Shown here in pieces: positions 9,134 through 18,681 of a DNA stretch of 64,000 bases (position 1 is its first letter; each line of letters opens with the position of its first letter). Below the pieces are notes generated by a model, which was given only the letters and a program-made list of their open reading frames with translations, ran no database searches and was not told the origin of the DNA. Made by a program: the position numbers and the translations under genes. This DNA comes from Bradyrhizobium sp. U87765 SZCCT0048. Lineage in GTDB: Bacteria; Pseudomonadota; Alphaproteobacteria; Rhizobiales; Xanthobacteraceae. The stretch lies in NCBI RefSeq assembly GCF_018131225.1, contig NZ_JAFCMM010000001.1, positions 2,170,001 through 2,234,000 of the forward strand, given 5' to 3'.

Positions 9134-9724
9134 TCAGCGCCTTCTACGGGCAACGATGCGGTGGATGACCTTGCCAGAGGATGCGCTGACCACCTCCTCG
9201 TCGAGCGTGCGCTCGGCCGCCGCCAGTTCATCGCGCACCAGCGCCGCGTCGAAGGCCGCGTACAGCCGGCCCTGGCTATCCCGCAGGTCGTCGTTCGCCG
9301 TGACGCGCCAGCTCAGGTAGAGCACCCCGCCCGGCCTGACGATCTCGAACAGCCGTCGCACCGCCGGCGCGACGGCCTCGTGCGGCAGATGCATGATCAC
9401 AGTCTCGCACAGCACGTTGTCGAAGCTTTCAGGCCCGATCCCGACGAGATCGGGCAGCTCGGCATGGCCGAACGCCAGCGCGGGATAGCGTCGCCGCGCC
9501 TCCGCGAGCAAGCCCTCGGACGCGTCAAAGCCTTCGGCGGGAAAGCCGTTGCTGGAAAGCCAGGCAACCTCGCGGCCGGAGCCGCAACCGATATCGACCG
9601 TGCGCCCCGGAACGAAGAAGCGACGGATCAGATCGTGAAGGTCGGTCGGCGGTGGCTGCTCGTGCCAGTCTTGTGCAAACGCCGCGGCAGCGCTGTCGTA
9701 GGCGGTGAGCGTGGCGCGATCCAT
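9134..9724 (-). CDS. Class I SAM-dependent methyltransferase
   Basis: The 196-residue product has a Rossmann methyltransferase fold: motif I VDIGCGSGREV (about 43-53), an acidic residue after the second strand in GFDAS, LPDLVG, then the motif IV region DNVLCETVIMHL and the post-motif RPGGVLYLSW. The N-terminus resembles small-molecule methyltransferases that start with YDSAAAAFA. The substrate cannot be read from sequence. It is preceded on the same strand by glyS at a distance of 188 bases. Confidence 0.8.
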   Translation of the reverse strand: MDRATLTAYDSAAAAFAQDWHEQPPPTDLHDLIRRFFVPGRTVDIGCGSGREVAWLSSNGFPAEGFDASEGLLAEARRRYPALAFGHAELPDLVGIGPESFDNVLCETVIMHLPHEAVAPAVRRLFEIVRPGGVLYLSWRVTANDDLRDSQGRLYAAFDAALVRDELAAAERTLDEEVVSASSGKVIHRIVARRRR

Positions 9725-9912
9725 CGGCGAAGCCTCCTCGAACGGCGGCTTTCATGCCACAGGCGGGCGTCTTTCCGCAGCGCGGAGGCGGCAGCCCTGA
9801 TGTGCGAGGCCCGCATGGATCGCGCGAGGCACTCCGTCAGGGATGATCCGCCGCATCGCCACGAGGCGGCAGATCGATCCGTCCATCCGATCTATTCGAT
9901 CAGTCTATTCGA

Positions 9913-12030
9913 TTAGTCCTGGATCTTGGAGAAGTCCGCCACCGCGCGGGTCGCCGCGCGGATCTGGTTGAGTAGCTTGAGACGGTTCTCGCGGACCCTG
10001 GCGTCGTCGTCGTTGACCTTGACCTTGTCGAAGAACGCATCGACTGCCGGCCGCAGCTTCGCCATCGCGGTCATCGCCGCGGCGAAGTCTTCCTTCGCAA
10101 CGGCAGCACTAGCGTCCGCCGTCGCGGTGCCGATGGCGGCGGCAAGCGCCTTCTCCTCGTCGAGGCGATAGAGCGAGGCATCGGGCGCACCATCATGCGC
10201 CTTGCCGTCCTTCTTCTCCTCGATACGCAGGATGTTGGCCGCGCGCTTGACGCCGGCGAGCAGATTCTTGCCGTCGTCGGTGTCGAGGAATTTGCCAAGC
10301 GCCTCGACGCGGCGCACCACCATCAGGAGGTCGTCCTGGCCGCCGAGCGCGAACACCGCGTCGACGAGATCGTGGCGCGCGCCCTGATCGCGCAACTGCA
10401 CCTTGAGACGATCGGCGAAGAACGCCAGGAGATCATCCGGCAGCGCCATGTCGTCGACGGTTGCGTGACGGGCATCGGCCTGCTTGAGGCCGGCGATCGC
10501 CGCCGCAGCAGCCTTGCGCACCGGCAACCGCAACGTGTTGTCGAGCGCCAGACGAATGACGCCGAGCGCCGCGCGGCGCAGCGCGTAGGGGTCCTTGCTG
10601 CCGGTCGGCTTCTCATCGATCGCCCAGAAGCCGACCAGCGTGTCGAGCTTGTCGGCGAGCGCCACCGCGACGGCGACCGGATCGGTCGGCACGCGATCGT
10701 TCGGGCCTTGCGGCTTGTAGTGATCCTCGATCGCGGCGGCGACGGAGGCGTCCTCGCCCTGCGCCAACGCGTAGTAGCGGCCCATCAGGCCCTGTACTTC
10801 CGGGAATTCGCCGACGACTTCGGTCAGCAGGTCGGCCTTGGCGAGCTGTGCGGCGCGCCTTGTCTTCTCGATGTCGGCTCCGACCAACGGCGCGAGCTCA
10901 GCCGCGAGCTTCTCGATGCGGGCGATGCGCGCCGCCTGGGTGCCGAGCTTCTCGTGGAACACGATCTGATCGAATTTCGGCAGGCGGGCGTCGAGCTTCG
11001 TCTTGAGATCGGTCTCGTAGAAGAACTTGGCATCCGACAGCCGCGCGCGGATGACGCGCTCATTGCCGGCGACGATGGCATTGCCGCCGTCGGTCGCCTC
11101 GATGTTCGCGATCAGGATGAACTTCGGCGCGAGCTTGCCGGTACTCGGGTCGCGCACCACAAAACACTTCTGGTTGTTGCGAATGGTGGCGCGGATCACT
11201 TCGTCCGGAATCGCCAGGAACGCGGGATCGAACGCGCCCATCAGCACCACCGGCCACTCGACGAGACCGGCGACCTCGTCCAGCAGCACCTGATCCTCGA
11301 CGAGCTCGAAGCCCTGCGCGAACGCCAGCTCCTTGGCGTCCTCCAGAATGGTGTCCTTGCGGCGCTGCGGATCGAGCATCACCTTGGCGTCGTGCAGCTT
11401 GGCCTCGTAATCGGCGAAGCGGCGCACGCTGAAGTCGGCCGGCGCCATGAAACGATGGCCGCGGGTGACCTGGCCGGCCTCGATGCCGTCGACGGAGAAC
11501 GCGACGACGTCGGGGTCCTCGGTCTCCGGGCCGAAGGTCGCGATGATCGAATGCAACGGCCGCACCCATGACAGCGCACCCGGCTTCGCCGAACGCACGC
11601 CCCAACGCATCGACTTCGGCCACGGGAAGGTGCGCACGATCACGGGGAGGAATTCCGCCAGCACCTCGATCGCCGGACGGCCCGGCTTCTCAATCAGCGC
11701 CACGTAAAATTCGCCCTTCTTGGGATCCTTCTCGATCTTCGCCTCGTCGAGCGAGGCGAGGCCCGCGCTCTTCAGAAAGCCCTGGATCGCGGCATCGGGC
11801 ACGCCGACGCGCGGGCCCTTGCGCTCTTCCTTGAGGTCGGGCTGGCGTGCCGGCACGCCGTGCACGGTGAGCGCGAGACGGCGCGGCGTCACGAAGGCTT
11901 TCGCGCCCTCATAGACGAGGCCCTCGGCCACCAGCTTGTCGGTGACCATGCGGCGCAGATCCTCCGCCGCCTTCGCCTGCATGCGTGCGGGAATCTCTTC
12001 GGAGAACAGTTCGAGCAGAAGATCGGGCAT
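9913..12030 (-). CDS. glyS: Glycyl-tRNA synthetase beta subunit
   Basis: This is the beta subunit of the bacterial alpha2-beta2 glycyl-tRNA synthetase, which binds tRNA(Gly). The 705-residue product has the family length and starts with the typical [15 protein letters not shown]. Other recognisable stretches are [29 protein letters not shown] and [13 protein letters not shown], and the C-terminus is a DALR-like anticodon-binding helical domain. It lies 3 bases after glyQ, so the two subunits are surely co-translated from one mRNA. Confidence 0.97.
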   Translation of the reverse strand: MPDLLLELFSEEIPARMQAKAAEDLRRMVTDKLVAEGLVYEGAKAFVTPRRLALTVHGVPARQPDLKEERKGPRVGVPDAAIQGFLKSAGLASLDEAKIEKDPKKGEFYVALIEKPGRPAIEVLAEFLPVIVRTFPWPKSMRWGVRSAKPGALSWVRPLHSIIATFGPETEDPDVVAFSVDGIEAGQVTRGHRFMAPADFSVRRFADYEAKLHDAKVMLDPQRRKDTILEDAKELAFAQGFELVEDQVLLDEVAGLVEWPVVLMGAFDPAFLAIPDEVIRATIRNNQKCFVVRDPSTGKLAPKFILIANIEATDGGNAIVAGNERVIRARLSDAKFFYETDLKTKLDARLPKFDQIVFHEKLGTQAARIARIEKLAAELAPLVGADIEKTRRAAQLAKADLLTEVVGEFPEVQGLMGRYYALAQGEDASVAAAIEDHYKPQGPNDRVPTDPVAVAVALADKLDTLVGFWAIDEKPTGSKDPYALRRAALGVIRLALDNTLRLPVRKAAAAAIAGLKQADARHATVDDMALPDDLLAFFADRLKVQLRDQGARHDLVDAVFALGGQDDLLMVVRRVEALGKFLDTDDGKNLLAGVKRAANILRIEEKKDGKAHDGAPDASLYRLDEEKALAAAIGTATADASAAVAKEDFAAAMTAMAKLRPAVDAFFDKVKVNDDDARVRENRLKLLNQIRAATRAVADFSKIQD

Positions 12031-12033
12031 CGC

Positions 12034-12963
12034 TTATGCTCCACCGGCTTCGGTGGCGATCCAGGCTTCGCCGCAGGCCTTGGCCAGCTCGCGGACGCGC
12101 AGGATGTAGCTCTGCCGCTCGGTGACCGAGATCACGCCGCGGGCGTCGAGAAGATTGAACACGTGGCTTGCCTTGATGCACTGGTCATATGCCGGCAGCG
12201 CCATCAGGTGGCGCTCCCGCTTGCCGTCCTGCCAGCCGGCGTCGAGATATTTACGGCAGGCGCTCTCCGCCATCCTGAACTGTTCGAACAGCATCGCGGT
12301 GTCGGAGTGCTCGAAGTTGTGGCGCGAGTACTCGCGCTCCGCCTGCAGGAAGATATCGCCATAGGTCACCTTGTCGGCGCCCTCGCGGCCGTTGAAGTTG
12401 AGGTCGTAGACACGGTCGACGCCCTGGACATACATCGCGAGGCGCTCGAGGCCGTAGGTCAGCTCGCCGGCGACCGGCGAGCACTCGACGCCCGCGACCT
12501 GCTGGAAGTACGTGAACTGCGACACCTCCATGCCGTCGCACCAGCACTCCCAGCCGAGTCCCCATGCGCCGAGCGTCGGGCTCTCCCAGTCGTCCTCGAC
12601 AAAGCGGATGTCGTGCAGGGCGGAATCGACGCCGATCGCCGCCAGCGACTTGAGGTAGAGGTCCTGGATGTCCGGCGGCGACGGCTTAAGGATCGCCTGG
12701 AACTGATAATAGTGCTGCAGCCGGTTCGGGTTCTCGCCGTAGCGGCCGTCCTTGGGGCGCCGCGAGGGCTGCACATAGGCTGCATTCCACGACTTCGGAC
12801 CCAGCGCGCGCAGGGTGGTCGCTGGATGGAACGTGCCGGCCCCGACTTCCATGTCGTAGGGCTGCAGGATCACGCAGCCATAGTCGGCCCAGAACCGCTG
12901 CAGGGTCAGGATCAGGCCCTGGAACGAGCGCTCGGGCCGCATGTGGTCGGGCAGATTTTCCAT
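12034..12963 (-). CDS. glyQ: Glycyl-tRNA synthetase alpha subunit
   Basis: The alpha subunit carries the class II catalytic core that activates glycine. The 309-residue product contains [44 protein letters not shown] and [13 protein letters not shown], all diagnostic for GlyQ. It precedes glyS with a 3-base spacer. The 187 bases upstream (12964-13150) should hold the operon promoter; I see no T-box or other riboswitch there. Confidence 0.97.
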   Translation of the reverse strand: MENLPDHMRPERSFQGLILTLQRFWADYGCVILQPYDMEVGAGTFHPATTLRALGPKSWNAAYVQPSRRPKDGRYGENPNRLQHYYQFQAILKPSPPDIQDLYLKSLAAIGVDSALHDIRFVEDDWESPTLGAWGLGWECWCDGMEVSQFTYFQQVAGVECSPVAGELTYGLERLAMYVQGVDRVYDLNFNGREGADKVTYGDIFLQAEREYSRHNFEHSDTAMLFEQFRMAESACRKYLDAGWQDGKRERHLMALPAYDQCIKASHVFNLLDARGVISVTERQSYILRVRELAKACGEAWIATEAGGA

Positions 12964-13150
12964 GATCGTCTTAAGGTTTGGCTCACCGTGTCGGAACGCG
13001 GCGGACCGTATCGACGTGGATAACTGGAATCAAGGCGGCCCGGCCAGAAACTCCTCCCCCCGGGACGGCGTATACGTCGGGGCAGCGCGGGACGACCCTT
13101 CGATTCGCGAACCGACGGCCTCTCCATGCCGCCTCTGGGGGGACATCATC

Positions 13151-13270
13151 ATGCTTCTTGCCGCTGCGACGGTCTTTCTCGTCGTGGCCGCGACCCTGGT
13201 CGCGGCCTCGCCGTTCCTGCATGCCGAGCGACAGCAGCGGCGGCGGCTGCGTGCGATCCGGAAAAATTGA
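13151..13270 (+). CDS. Putative 39-residue membrane peptide A
   Basis: This small frame encodes one hydrophobic segment (LLAAATVFLVVAATLVAAS) followed by a strongly basic tail (RQQRRRLRAIRKN). The pattern fits a single-pass small membrane protein with the tail in the cytoplasm. The ribosome site is weak (GGGGGGACA about 10 bases upstream). A second frame of the same length and design follows 167 bases later. Coding status is plausible, not proven. Confidence 0.4.
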   Translation: MLLAAATVFLVVAATLVAASPFLHAERQQRRRLRAIRKN

Positions 13271-13437
13271 ACGAGGCGTGCAAGCGCCCCCTAACCGCGG
13301 CGCCGACCATCCAACCGGGCCTTGGACTTTGTTAGGACTCGCAGCGCTAGCCTCGATCGCGCGAGACGATCGTCTGCTTGAACCGCGACCTGCATTGTCG
13401 CGACCAATCGGACGCAGCCACGGAATGGAGCTTGCCG

Positions 13438-13557
13438 ATGCCAGGACTTGAAATGGTCGTTGCCAGCGTGATCGTGTTGTCGCTCGTCGCCATGGCCTGG
13501 ACCGGCATGCACGACACCCGCGTCCGCGTCCCCGTGCGCCGCCGGCAGCGGCGCTGA
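13438..13557 (+). CDS. Putative 39-residue membrane peptide B
   Basis: The frame starts with ATG 13438, preceded by GGAATGGAG, and encodes MPGLEMVVASVIVLSLVAM, then a basic C-terminus ending VRRRQRR. Like peptide A it is one membrane segment plus a positively charged tail. It has no recognisable family. The good ribosome site makes it a little more convincing than peptide A. Confidence 0.45.
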   Translation: MPGLEMVVASVIVLSLVAMAWTGMHDTRVRVPVRRRQRR

Positions 13558-13731
13558 ATCCTCACCGCGACGCTCTCCTCCAGAGCACGTCCGGCCCCCG
13601 CGGAAACCGCCCCAAAAAAATGCGCCCCGGCTCGTGCAAGGTGATGCCCCACCTGCCAGCCGGTGCCCGCATGTCTACAATGATTGTCGCAGGAACGAAG
13701 GCGCGCGCCGAATCAGGCGACGCGCCGTTTC

Positions 13732-13941
13732 TCACTCTGCCCAGTAAACGCCCGTCTTGGGGTCTCTCCGCAAGCGGCGGACGGGCTCGACGCGGGCTTC
13801 AGCCATATGCGCCGTGCGAACGCGTTCAAGCTCGTCATTGATCCGGCGGGCTTCCCGCAAGCCCCAGCGGACCAGCGCAGTCCCACCCAAGGCACCGACA
13901 AGAACCAGCAGCAGCGGCGGCATCGATCTGTCCTCGCTCAT
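13732..13941 (-). CDS. Small single-pass membrane protein of unknown function
   Basis: The 69-residue product has one N-terminal membrane segment (PPLLLVLVGALGGTALV), a helical charged stretch (LREARRINDELERVRTAH) and a C-terminal RRDPKTGVYW motif. I recall similar proteins with a conserved LRRDPxTGxY ending in Bradyrhizobium relatives, but no function. It is downstream of the SppA-like peptidase on the same strand, 78 bases apart in the order peptidase then this gene. Confidence 0.62.
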   Translation of the reverse strand: MSEDRSMPPLLLVLVGALGGTALVRWGLREARRINDELERVRTAHMAEARVEPVRRLRRDPKTGVYWAE

Positions 13942-14019
13942 CCCCGCCGTTGTTTCGCACCGGCGTGTCGCGATTGTGGCGCCAGGGCCAGACGTCCCCT
14001 GACACCTTGCAGCACAGGA

Positions 14020-14940
14020 TTAAAATCCGTAGCGCGCCCAGATTGCCCGGGTCTCCAGCGCCGAAATCAGCTCGTCCGGCAGCTCGGTGCCGCCGAACAG
14101 CGCCGTGGCGCCCGGGGCACGGCGTCCCAGCAGGCCAGCGAACGGGCCGCTGGCCGGAGCGATGACCGGTGTCTGCACCTTGTCGCCGAAGCGGGCCCGG
14201 AGCGTCGTCCGCAAGTCGCCGATGGCATCCGCAAGGCCGAGCTCGACCGCACGGCCGCCCGCCCAGTACTCGCCGGTGAACAGATAGTCGTCGGCGCCGC
14301 TCAGGCGGCTCCCGCGGCTGTCCTTCACGAGCGCGATGAATACCGCATGGATCTCGCGCTGGATCGCCTTGAGGCGGGCCACATCCTCCGGATTTTCCGG
14401 CAGGAACGGATCGAGCGTCGCCTTGTGCTCGCCGGCCGTATAGAGGCGCCGCTCGACACCGATCTTCTTGATCAACTGCTCGAAACCAAACGAGCCGCCG
14501 ACCACGCCGATCGAGCCGAGGATGGAGGACGGATCGACCAGGATCTCGTCCGCGGCGCAGGCGATCATGTAGCCGCCCGATGCGGCGACATCCTCGACGA
14601 ACGCGAGCACCGGCAGCTTCTTCTCGGCCGCGAGCTGGCGGATGCGCAGATAGATCTGGCGCGACTGCACCGGCGAGCCGCCCGGCGAATTGATCACCAG
14701 CGCAACCGCTTTTGCATTCTTGGTGGCGAAGGCACGCTCGAGCGTCCGGGCGATGCCGGATAGCGTCAGGCCCTGCCGCAGCGGGGTCACGGCGCCGATG
14801 ACGCCACCAAGGCGCACGACAGGAACCACGGGTCGGTCGCCGCGCAGGCGCGCGGGCAACAGCTTGCGGCTGCGCGCCAGCACATGGCGCGCGAAACCTG
14901 TGAGTCCGGGTTGGGGATGGGAAGGGTCTGGCTGGCTCAT
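14020..14940 (-). CDS. sppA: S49 family signal-peptide peptidase (SppA-like)
   Basis: SppA-type serine proteases degrade cleaved signal peptides at the membrane. The 306-residue product carries LVINSPGGSPVQSRQI, the catalytic serine in DVAASGGYMIA (Ser121), LGSIGVVGGSFGF and the catalytic lysine in AGEHKATLDPF (Lys173). The 52-residue Ser-Lys distance is the one I know for the short SppA class. The start at 14940 has CAGGGAG directly upstream; an earlier ATG at 15045 would add 35 Cys-rich residues unlike the family. There is no strong N-terminal membrane segment, so it may be peripheral. Confidence 0.9.
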   Translation of the reverse strand: MSQPDPSHPQPGLTGFARHVLARSRKLLPARLRGDRPVVPVVRLGGVIGAVTPLRQGLTLSGIARTLERAFATKNAKAVALVINSPGGSPVQSRQIYLRIRQLAAEKKLPVLAFVEDVAASGGYMIACAADEILVDPSSILGSIGVVGGSFGFEQLIKKIGVERRLYTAGEHKATLDPFLPENPEDVARLKAIQREIHAVFIALVKDSRGSRLSGADDYLFTGEYWAGGRAVELGLADAIGDLRTTLRARFGDKVQTPVIAPASGPFAGLLGRRAPGATALFGGTELPDELISALETRAIWARYGF

Positions 14941-15203
14941 CTCCCTGAGATAGCGATGGCGAGCACAATTGTCATCCGTCAGGCTGCATTGCAGCCGGAC
15001 GAAACGGCTGTGGCAGACCGCACATGAATATCGTGGAAATGACACGATTGCGTAACCGCGCGTTAACCACTGGAACGCTTCTTGCTTAGATGAATTGGCT
15101 ATCGACGTCGCGATACCGCGTTCGTGATCTGGCGATCACGAGACTTGATCGCAGACCGTTGATGTCCGGCTCTAGGTTGTAACGGGCGAGTGATGGTGCC
15201 GCG

Positions 15204-15302
15204 ATGAAGATCTATCTTCTCCTGCTGATGATGGGCGTGCTCCTGACCGCAATCCGCATGACGTCGCTGCCCGATTCGCGATCAGAAACGCTGCCGCAGT
15301 AA
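15204..15302 (+). CDS. Putative 32-residue peptide
   Basis: The frame reads MKIYLLLLMMGVLLTAIRM and then a short polar tail ending in TLPQ and TAA. It could be a tiny membrane peptide. The ribosome site is poor, and there is no homology I can name. It sits in the divergent space upstream of the peptidase gene, 6 bases from the end of the next minus-strand gene. Confidence 0.35.
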   Translation: MKIYLLLLMMGVLLTAIRMTSLPDSRSETLPQ

Positions 15303-15308
15303 GCAGCC

Positions 15309-16073
15309 TCACGTCCCGGCGAGCGTCAGCGGCTGCTCGCCACGCATCACGCCCTGCAGGGCCGGATGCGGTTGCCCCGCCGCGTCGTTGAGCGCGATTC
15401 CTCTGAGCAGCCGCATCGGCGCACGCCCGCCCTTCACCGCCTGCACCAGCACGCGGATCGCCGGCGACGCCGGATCCGGATGCACCGGCAAGATGCTCAG
15501 GCTGCCGAAGCCGCGGGCCAGTGCCGCCATCACCTCCGCCAGGGTCTCCGCTCGCCAGATCAGCGTCAGTGCACCGCCCGGACGCAGCACACGGCGGGCT
15601 GCATGGACCCAGCCGTCGAGGGTCGTCGCATCGGCCTGATGGGCAAGGCTCCGCCCGGGATCGGGAGACGCCCGGTGGCGGCCGGGATCGTTGAACGGCG
15701 GGTTCATCAGCACGGCATCGACGCTGTCGCCGGGGAGCCCTGCCGCAGCAAACGCCGCCGCCCCGGCCGTGACGTCGAGTTCCAGCACCTCGGCGGGCAG
15801 GGCATTGGCGGCGGCATTGTGCCGCGCCAAGTCCGCAAGGCCCGGATCGATCTCAACCAGGACGAGGTCGAGCCCGCCGACCCGGCGGGCCAGCGCCAGC
15901 CCCGCGGCGCCCACCCCGGTTCCAAAATCGACCACCCGGTTCCCGGCCGTCCCGACGGTGGCCGCCGCCAACAGGATGGCGTCGTGACCGGCCCGGTGGC
16001 CGCGGCGGCGCTGGCGCAACACAAGCCGGCCGCCGAGAAATCCATCTTCGGTGAAGGATTCGGCCTCAGTCAT
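15309..16073 (-). CDS. TrmN6-like N6-adenine methyltransferase (COG4123)
   Basis: The product (254 residues from ATG 16073; ATG 16088 is also possible) shows motif I VVDFGTGVGAAGLALA, an acidic motif II LVEIDP and the base-flipping motif NPPFND typical of N6-adenine and N5-glutamine methyltransferases. The N-terminal stretch GFLGGRLVLRQRRRGHRAGHDAILLAA is the hallmark of the tRNA1(Val) adenine-37 methyltransferase family. Its start overlaps the end of the DUF2007 gene by 8 bases, so the two are translationally coupled. Confidence 0.85.
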   Translation of the reverse strand: MTEAESFTEDGFLGGRLVLRQRRRGHRAGHDAILLAAATVGTAGNRVVDFGTGVGAAGLALARRVGGLDLVLVEIDPGLADLARHNAAANALPAEVLELDVTAGAAAFAAAGLPGDSVDAVLMNPPFNDPGRHRASPDPGRSLAHQADATTLDGWVHAARRVLRPGGALTLIWRAETLAEVMAALARGFGSLSILPVHPDPASPAIRVLVQAVKGGRAPMRLLRGIALNDAAGQPHPALQGVMRGEQPLTLAGT

Positions 16074-16293
16074 CGGCCCGCAGCTCATGGGCGAGCCCGG
16101 CCTCGGTCAGGAGCTGGCGCGCCGCGCGCAGGTCGTCCTCGGTCACCAGCAGCCGCCGGGGCAGCACCCCGAGCGAGCCTTCGATAATGCTCATGTTCTG
16201 GTCCAGCACCAGATGGCCGATCCCGGCCCCGTCGAGCAGGGCCTCGACCGCCGAAACCAGCACCATGTCGTTGGTCCGCAACAATTCACGCAC
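16066..16293 (-). CDS. DUF2007 domain protein
   Basis: The 75-residue product begins VRELLRTNDMVLVSAVEALL, continues with LVLDQNMS and LGVLPRRLLV and ends in LLTEAGL. This is the DUF2007 pattern, a small ferredoxin-like signal-transducing fold with no settled role. I use the GTG at 16293, which has a TGGGGGG ribosome site about 5 bases upstream; the internal ATG at 16266 would remove a conserved first strand. It lies head-to-head with the polyprenyl synthase gene and overlaps the methyltransferase gene. Confidence 0.8.
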   Translation of the reverse strand: MRELLRTNDMVLVSAVEALLDGAGIGHLVLDQNMSIIEGSLGVLPRRLLVTEDDLRAARQLLTEAGLAHELRADD

Positions 16294-16408
16294 GCTGCCC
16301 CCCAAGGTGGTCCATATGATATTGAGGGGCCATGGGATTTGACGCCCTCGCCGCAATGCGGCAGATTCCGGTCCGTTATCAAGCCTCAAGAACTTCTGGA
16401 GATCCGGC

Positions 16409-17419
16409 GTGGCGGTGGTTGTTCCTTTCGAGAGTCCCTCGTCCGGGTCGATCGACGAACTGGTGGCTCTTGTCGCCTCCGACATGGAGCGGGTCAACAG
16501 CACCATCCTGTCGCGGACAGGCTCCGAAGTCACCATGATCCCGGAGGTCGCCAACCACCTGATCTCCTCGGGCGGCAAGCGGCTGCGGCCGATGCTGACG
16601 CTGGCCATGGCCCAGCTCGCCGGCTACACCGGCGACGGCCATATCAAGCTCGCCGCCGCCGTCGAGTTCATGCACACCGCGACCCTGCTGCACGACGACG
16701 TCGTCGACGAGAGCGAGCTGCGGCGCGGCAAGCTGTCCGCCCGCATGGTGTGGGGCAACGAGGCCAGCGTGCTGGTCGGCGACTTCCTGCTGGGGCAGGC
16801 GTTCCGGATGATGGTCGAGGTCGGCTCGCTGCGCGCGCTCGACATCCTGTCCGCCGCCGCCGCCACCATCGCCGAGGGCGAGGTCGCCCAGCTCGCCGCC
16901 GCCAAGAACACCGCCACGACCGAGGATGAGTACCTCGCCGTGATCCGCGGCAAGACCGCCGAGCTCTTCGCCGCCGCCTGCGAGGTTGGACCGGTGATCG
17001 CCAACCGTCCGAAGGCCGAGCAGACCGCGTGCCGTTCGGTCGGCATGAATCTCGGCATCGCCTTCCAGCTCGTCGACGACGTGCTCGACTACGGCGGCAA
17101 GGCCGCCAAGCTCGGCAAGAACGTCGGCGACGACTTCCGCGAGGGCAAGATCACCCTGCCCGTCGTGCTCGCGTTCCGCCGCGGCAGCGACGTCGAGCGC
17201 GCGTTCTGGATTCGCACACTCGAGCGCGGCGAGATCGGCGACACCGATCTCGACCATGCGATCGGGCTGATGGCCAAGCACCGCACGCTGGAAGACACCC
17301 TGACCCGCGCCCATCACTATGGCGCCATGGCGGTGGATGCGCTGGCGCTGTTCCCGTCGTCCCCGATGAAGACGGCGCTGGAGCAGGTCGTCGCGTTCTG
17401 CCTCGCGCGCTCGCACTGA
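16409..17419 (+). CDS. Long-chain polyprenyl diphosphate synthase
   Basis: The enzyme chains isopentenyl diphosphate onto an allylic starter to make the side chain of ubiquinone. Residues include GGKRLRP, the first Asp-rich motif LLHDDVVDE and the second VDDVLDY. The fifth residue before the first motif is Ala, a small residue typical of enzymes making C40-C50 products, and this group of bacteria uses Q10, so decaprenyl synthase is likely. Length (336) is normal. The start is GTG with GGAG upstream. ispE, from the precursor pathway, lies 1.3 kb away, but on the opposite strand. Confidence 0.92.
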   Translation: MAVVVPFESPSSGSIDELVALVASDMERVNSTILSRTGSEVTMIPEVANHLISSGGKRLRPMLTLAMAQLAGYTGDGHIKLAAAVEFMHTATLLHDDVVDESELRRGKLSARMVWGNEASVLVGDFLLGQAFRMMVEVGSLRALDILSAAAATIAEGEVAQLAAAKNTATTEDEYLAVIRGKTAELFAAACEVGPVIANRPKAEQTACRSVGMNLGIAFQLVDDVLDYGGKAAKLGKNVGDDFREGKITLPVVLAFRRGSDVERAFWIRTLERGEIGDTDLDHAIGLMAKHRTLEDTLTRAHHYGAMAVDALALFPSSPMKTALEQVVAFCLARSH

Positions 17420-17493
17420 TCTCCTGACCGCTGCTCCGACCACCTGTCGCCGGACACCGGCGGCGGTGCGCGCCCCAGTCCCGGGAGCGAGAC

Positions 17494-18660
17494 ATGCTGC
17501 AGACCCTCGCGATCTCGAACTACCGCTCGATCCGCGAACTCGCCATTCCGCTCGACCGCCTCAACGTCGTGACCGGGCCGAACGGCAGCGGCAAGTCGAG
17601 CCTCTATCGCGGCCTGCGGCTGCTGGCGGAGACCGCGCAGGGGCAGCTCGTCGGCTCGCTGGCGCGCGAAGGCGGCGTGCAGTCGACGTTCTGGGCCGGG
17701 CCTGAAACCATCTCGCGCGACGTCCGCACCCGCAAGCATCCGGTGCAGGGCACGGTGCGCAAGAAGCCGATGCAACTGCGCCTCGGCTTCGGCGCCGAGG
17801 ACCTCAGCTACGCCATCGACATCGGCTATCCGCCGAACGGCGTGTTTGGCCTCGATCCGCAGATCAAGCGCGAATGCATCTGGTCAGGCCCGGTGTTCCG
17901 CCGCGGCTCTCTGCTGGTCGATCGCCGCGGCAAGGCGCTGCTGGCCATCACCAATGACGGTGACTGGTCCCAGATCCCTGGCGAGATGTCCGACTTCGAA
18001 AGCATGATGCAGGCTTTCGCCGATCCACGCACCGCGCCTGAAATGATCGCCGTGCGCGAACGCCTGCGGGCGTGGCGCTTCTACGATCATTTCAGGACCG
18101 ACCGGCAATCGCCGTGCCGCCTGCCGCAGGTCGGAACGTATACGCCGGTGCTCGCCGACGATGGCGCCGATCTCGCCGCGGCGCTGTGTACCATCCAGAT
18201 GATCGGCGACCGCGCCGGCCTCGACGGCGCCATCGACGATGCCTTTCCGGGCTCGACGTTGCAGATTCCATCACGCGACGGCTGGTTCGAGGTGGAAATG
18301 AGCCAGCACGGGCTGCTGCGCCCGCTCAAGGCGGCCGAACTGTCCGACGGCACGCTGCGCTACCTGTTGCTGGTTGCGGCGCTGCTGACGCCGCGCCCGC
18401 CGGAGCTGATGGTGCTCAACGAACCGGAAACCAGCCTGCATCCCGACCTGATCCCGCCGCTCGCACGGCTGATCGCCGCGGCGGCCGAACGCTCGCAGAT
18501 GATCGTGGTGTCGCACAACGGCAGGCTCGTCGAACTGCTGCGCGAGGAAACCGCCGCGCTGATCGAGCTGCGCAAGGATTTCGGCGAGACCGGTCTCGCC
18601 AGCGACGATCCGGATCGTCCCGCCCTGCTCAACGGCCACGCCCGCTGGACGTGGCCGTAG
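17494..18660 (+). CDS. Predicted AAA (ABC-class) ATPase, COG4637-like
   Basis: The 388-residue product starts with LQTLAISNYRSIRELAIPL, followed by a Walker A motif GPNGSGKSS. A middle region without known motif (about 60-270) is followed by the signature ELSDGTLRYL, a Walker B region LMVLNEPETSLHPDL and the H-loop VVSHN. It thus resembles RecF/SMC-type and OLD-type ATPases, but has no TOPRIM or nuclease domain. The usual Asp of Walker B is Asn here. It has 74 bases to the prenyl synthase gene and could be cotranscribed. Function unknown. Confidence 0.82.
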   Translation: MLQTLAISNYRSIRELAIPLDRLNVVTGPNGSGKSSLYRGLRLLAETAQGQLVGSLAREGGVQSTFWAGPETISRDVRTRKHPVQGTVRKKPMQLRLGFGAEDLSYAIDIGYPPNGVFGLDPQIKRECIWSGPVFRRGSLLVDRRGKALLAITNDGDWSQIPGEMSDFESMMQAFADPRTAPEMIAVRERLRAWRFYDHFRTDRQSPCRLPQVGTYTPVLADDGADLAAALCTIQMIGDRAGLDGAIDDAFPGSTLQIPSRDGWFEVEMSQHGLLRPLKAAELSDGTLRYLLLVAALLTPRPPELMVLNEPETSLHPDLIPPLARLIAAAAERSQMIVVSHNGRLVELLREETAALIELRKDFGETGLASDDPDRPALLNGHARWTWP

Positions 18661-18681
18661 CGCTGACGCGCGATCGCTCGT

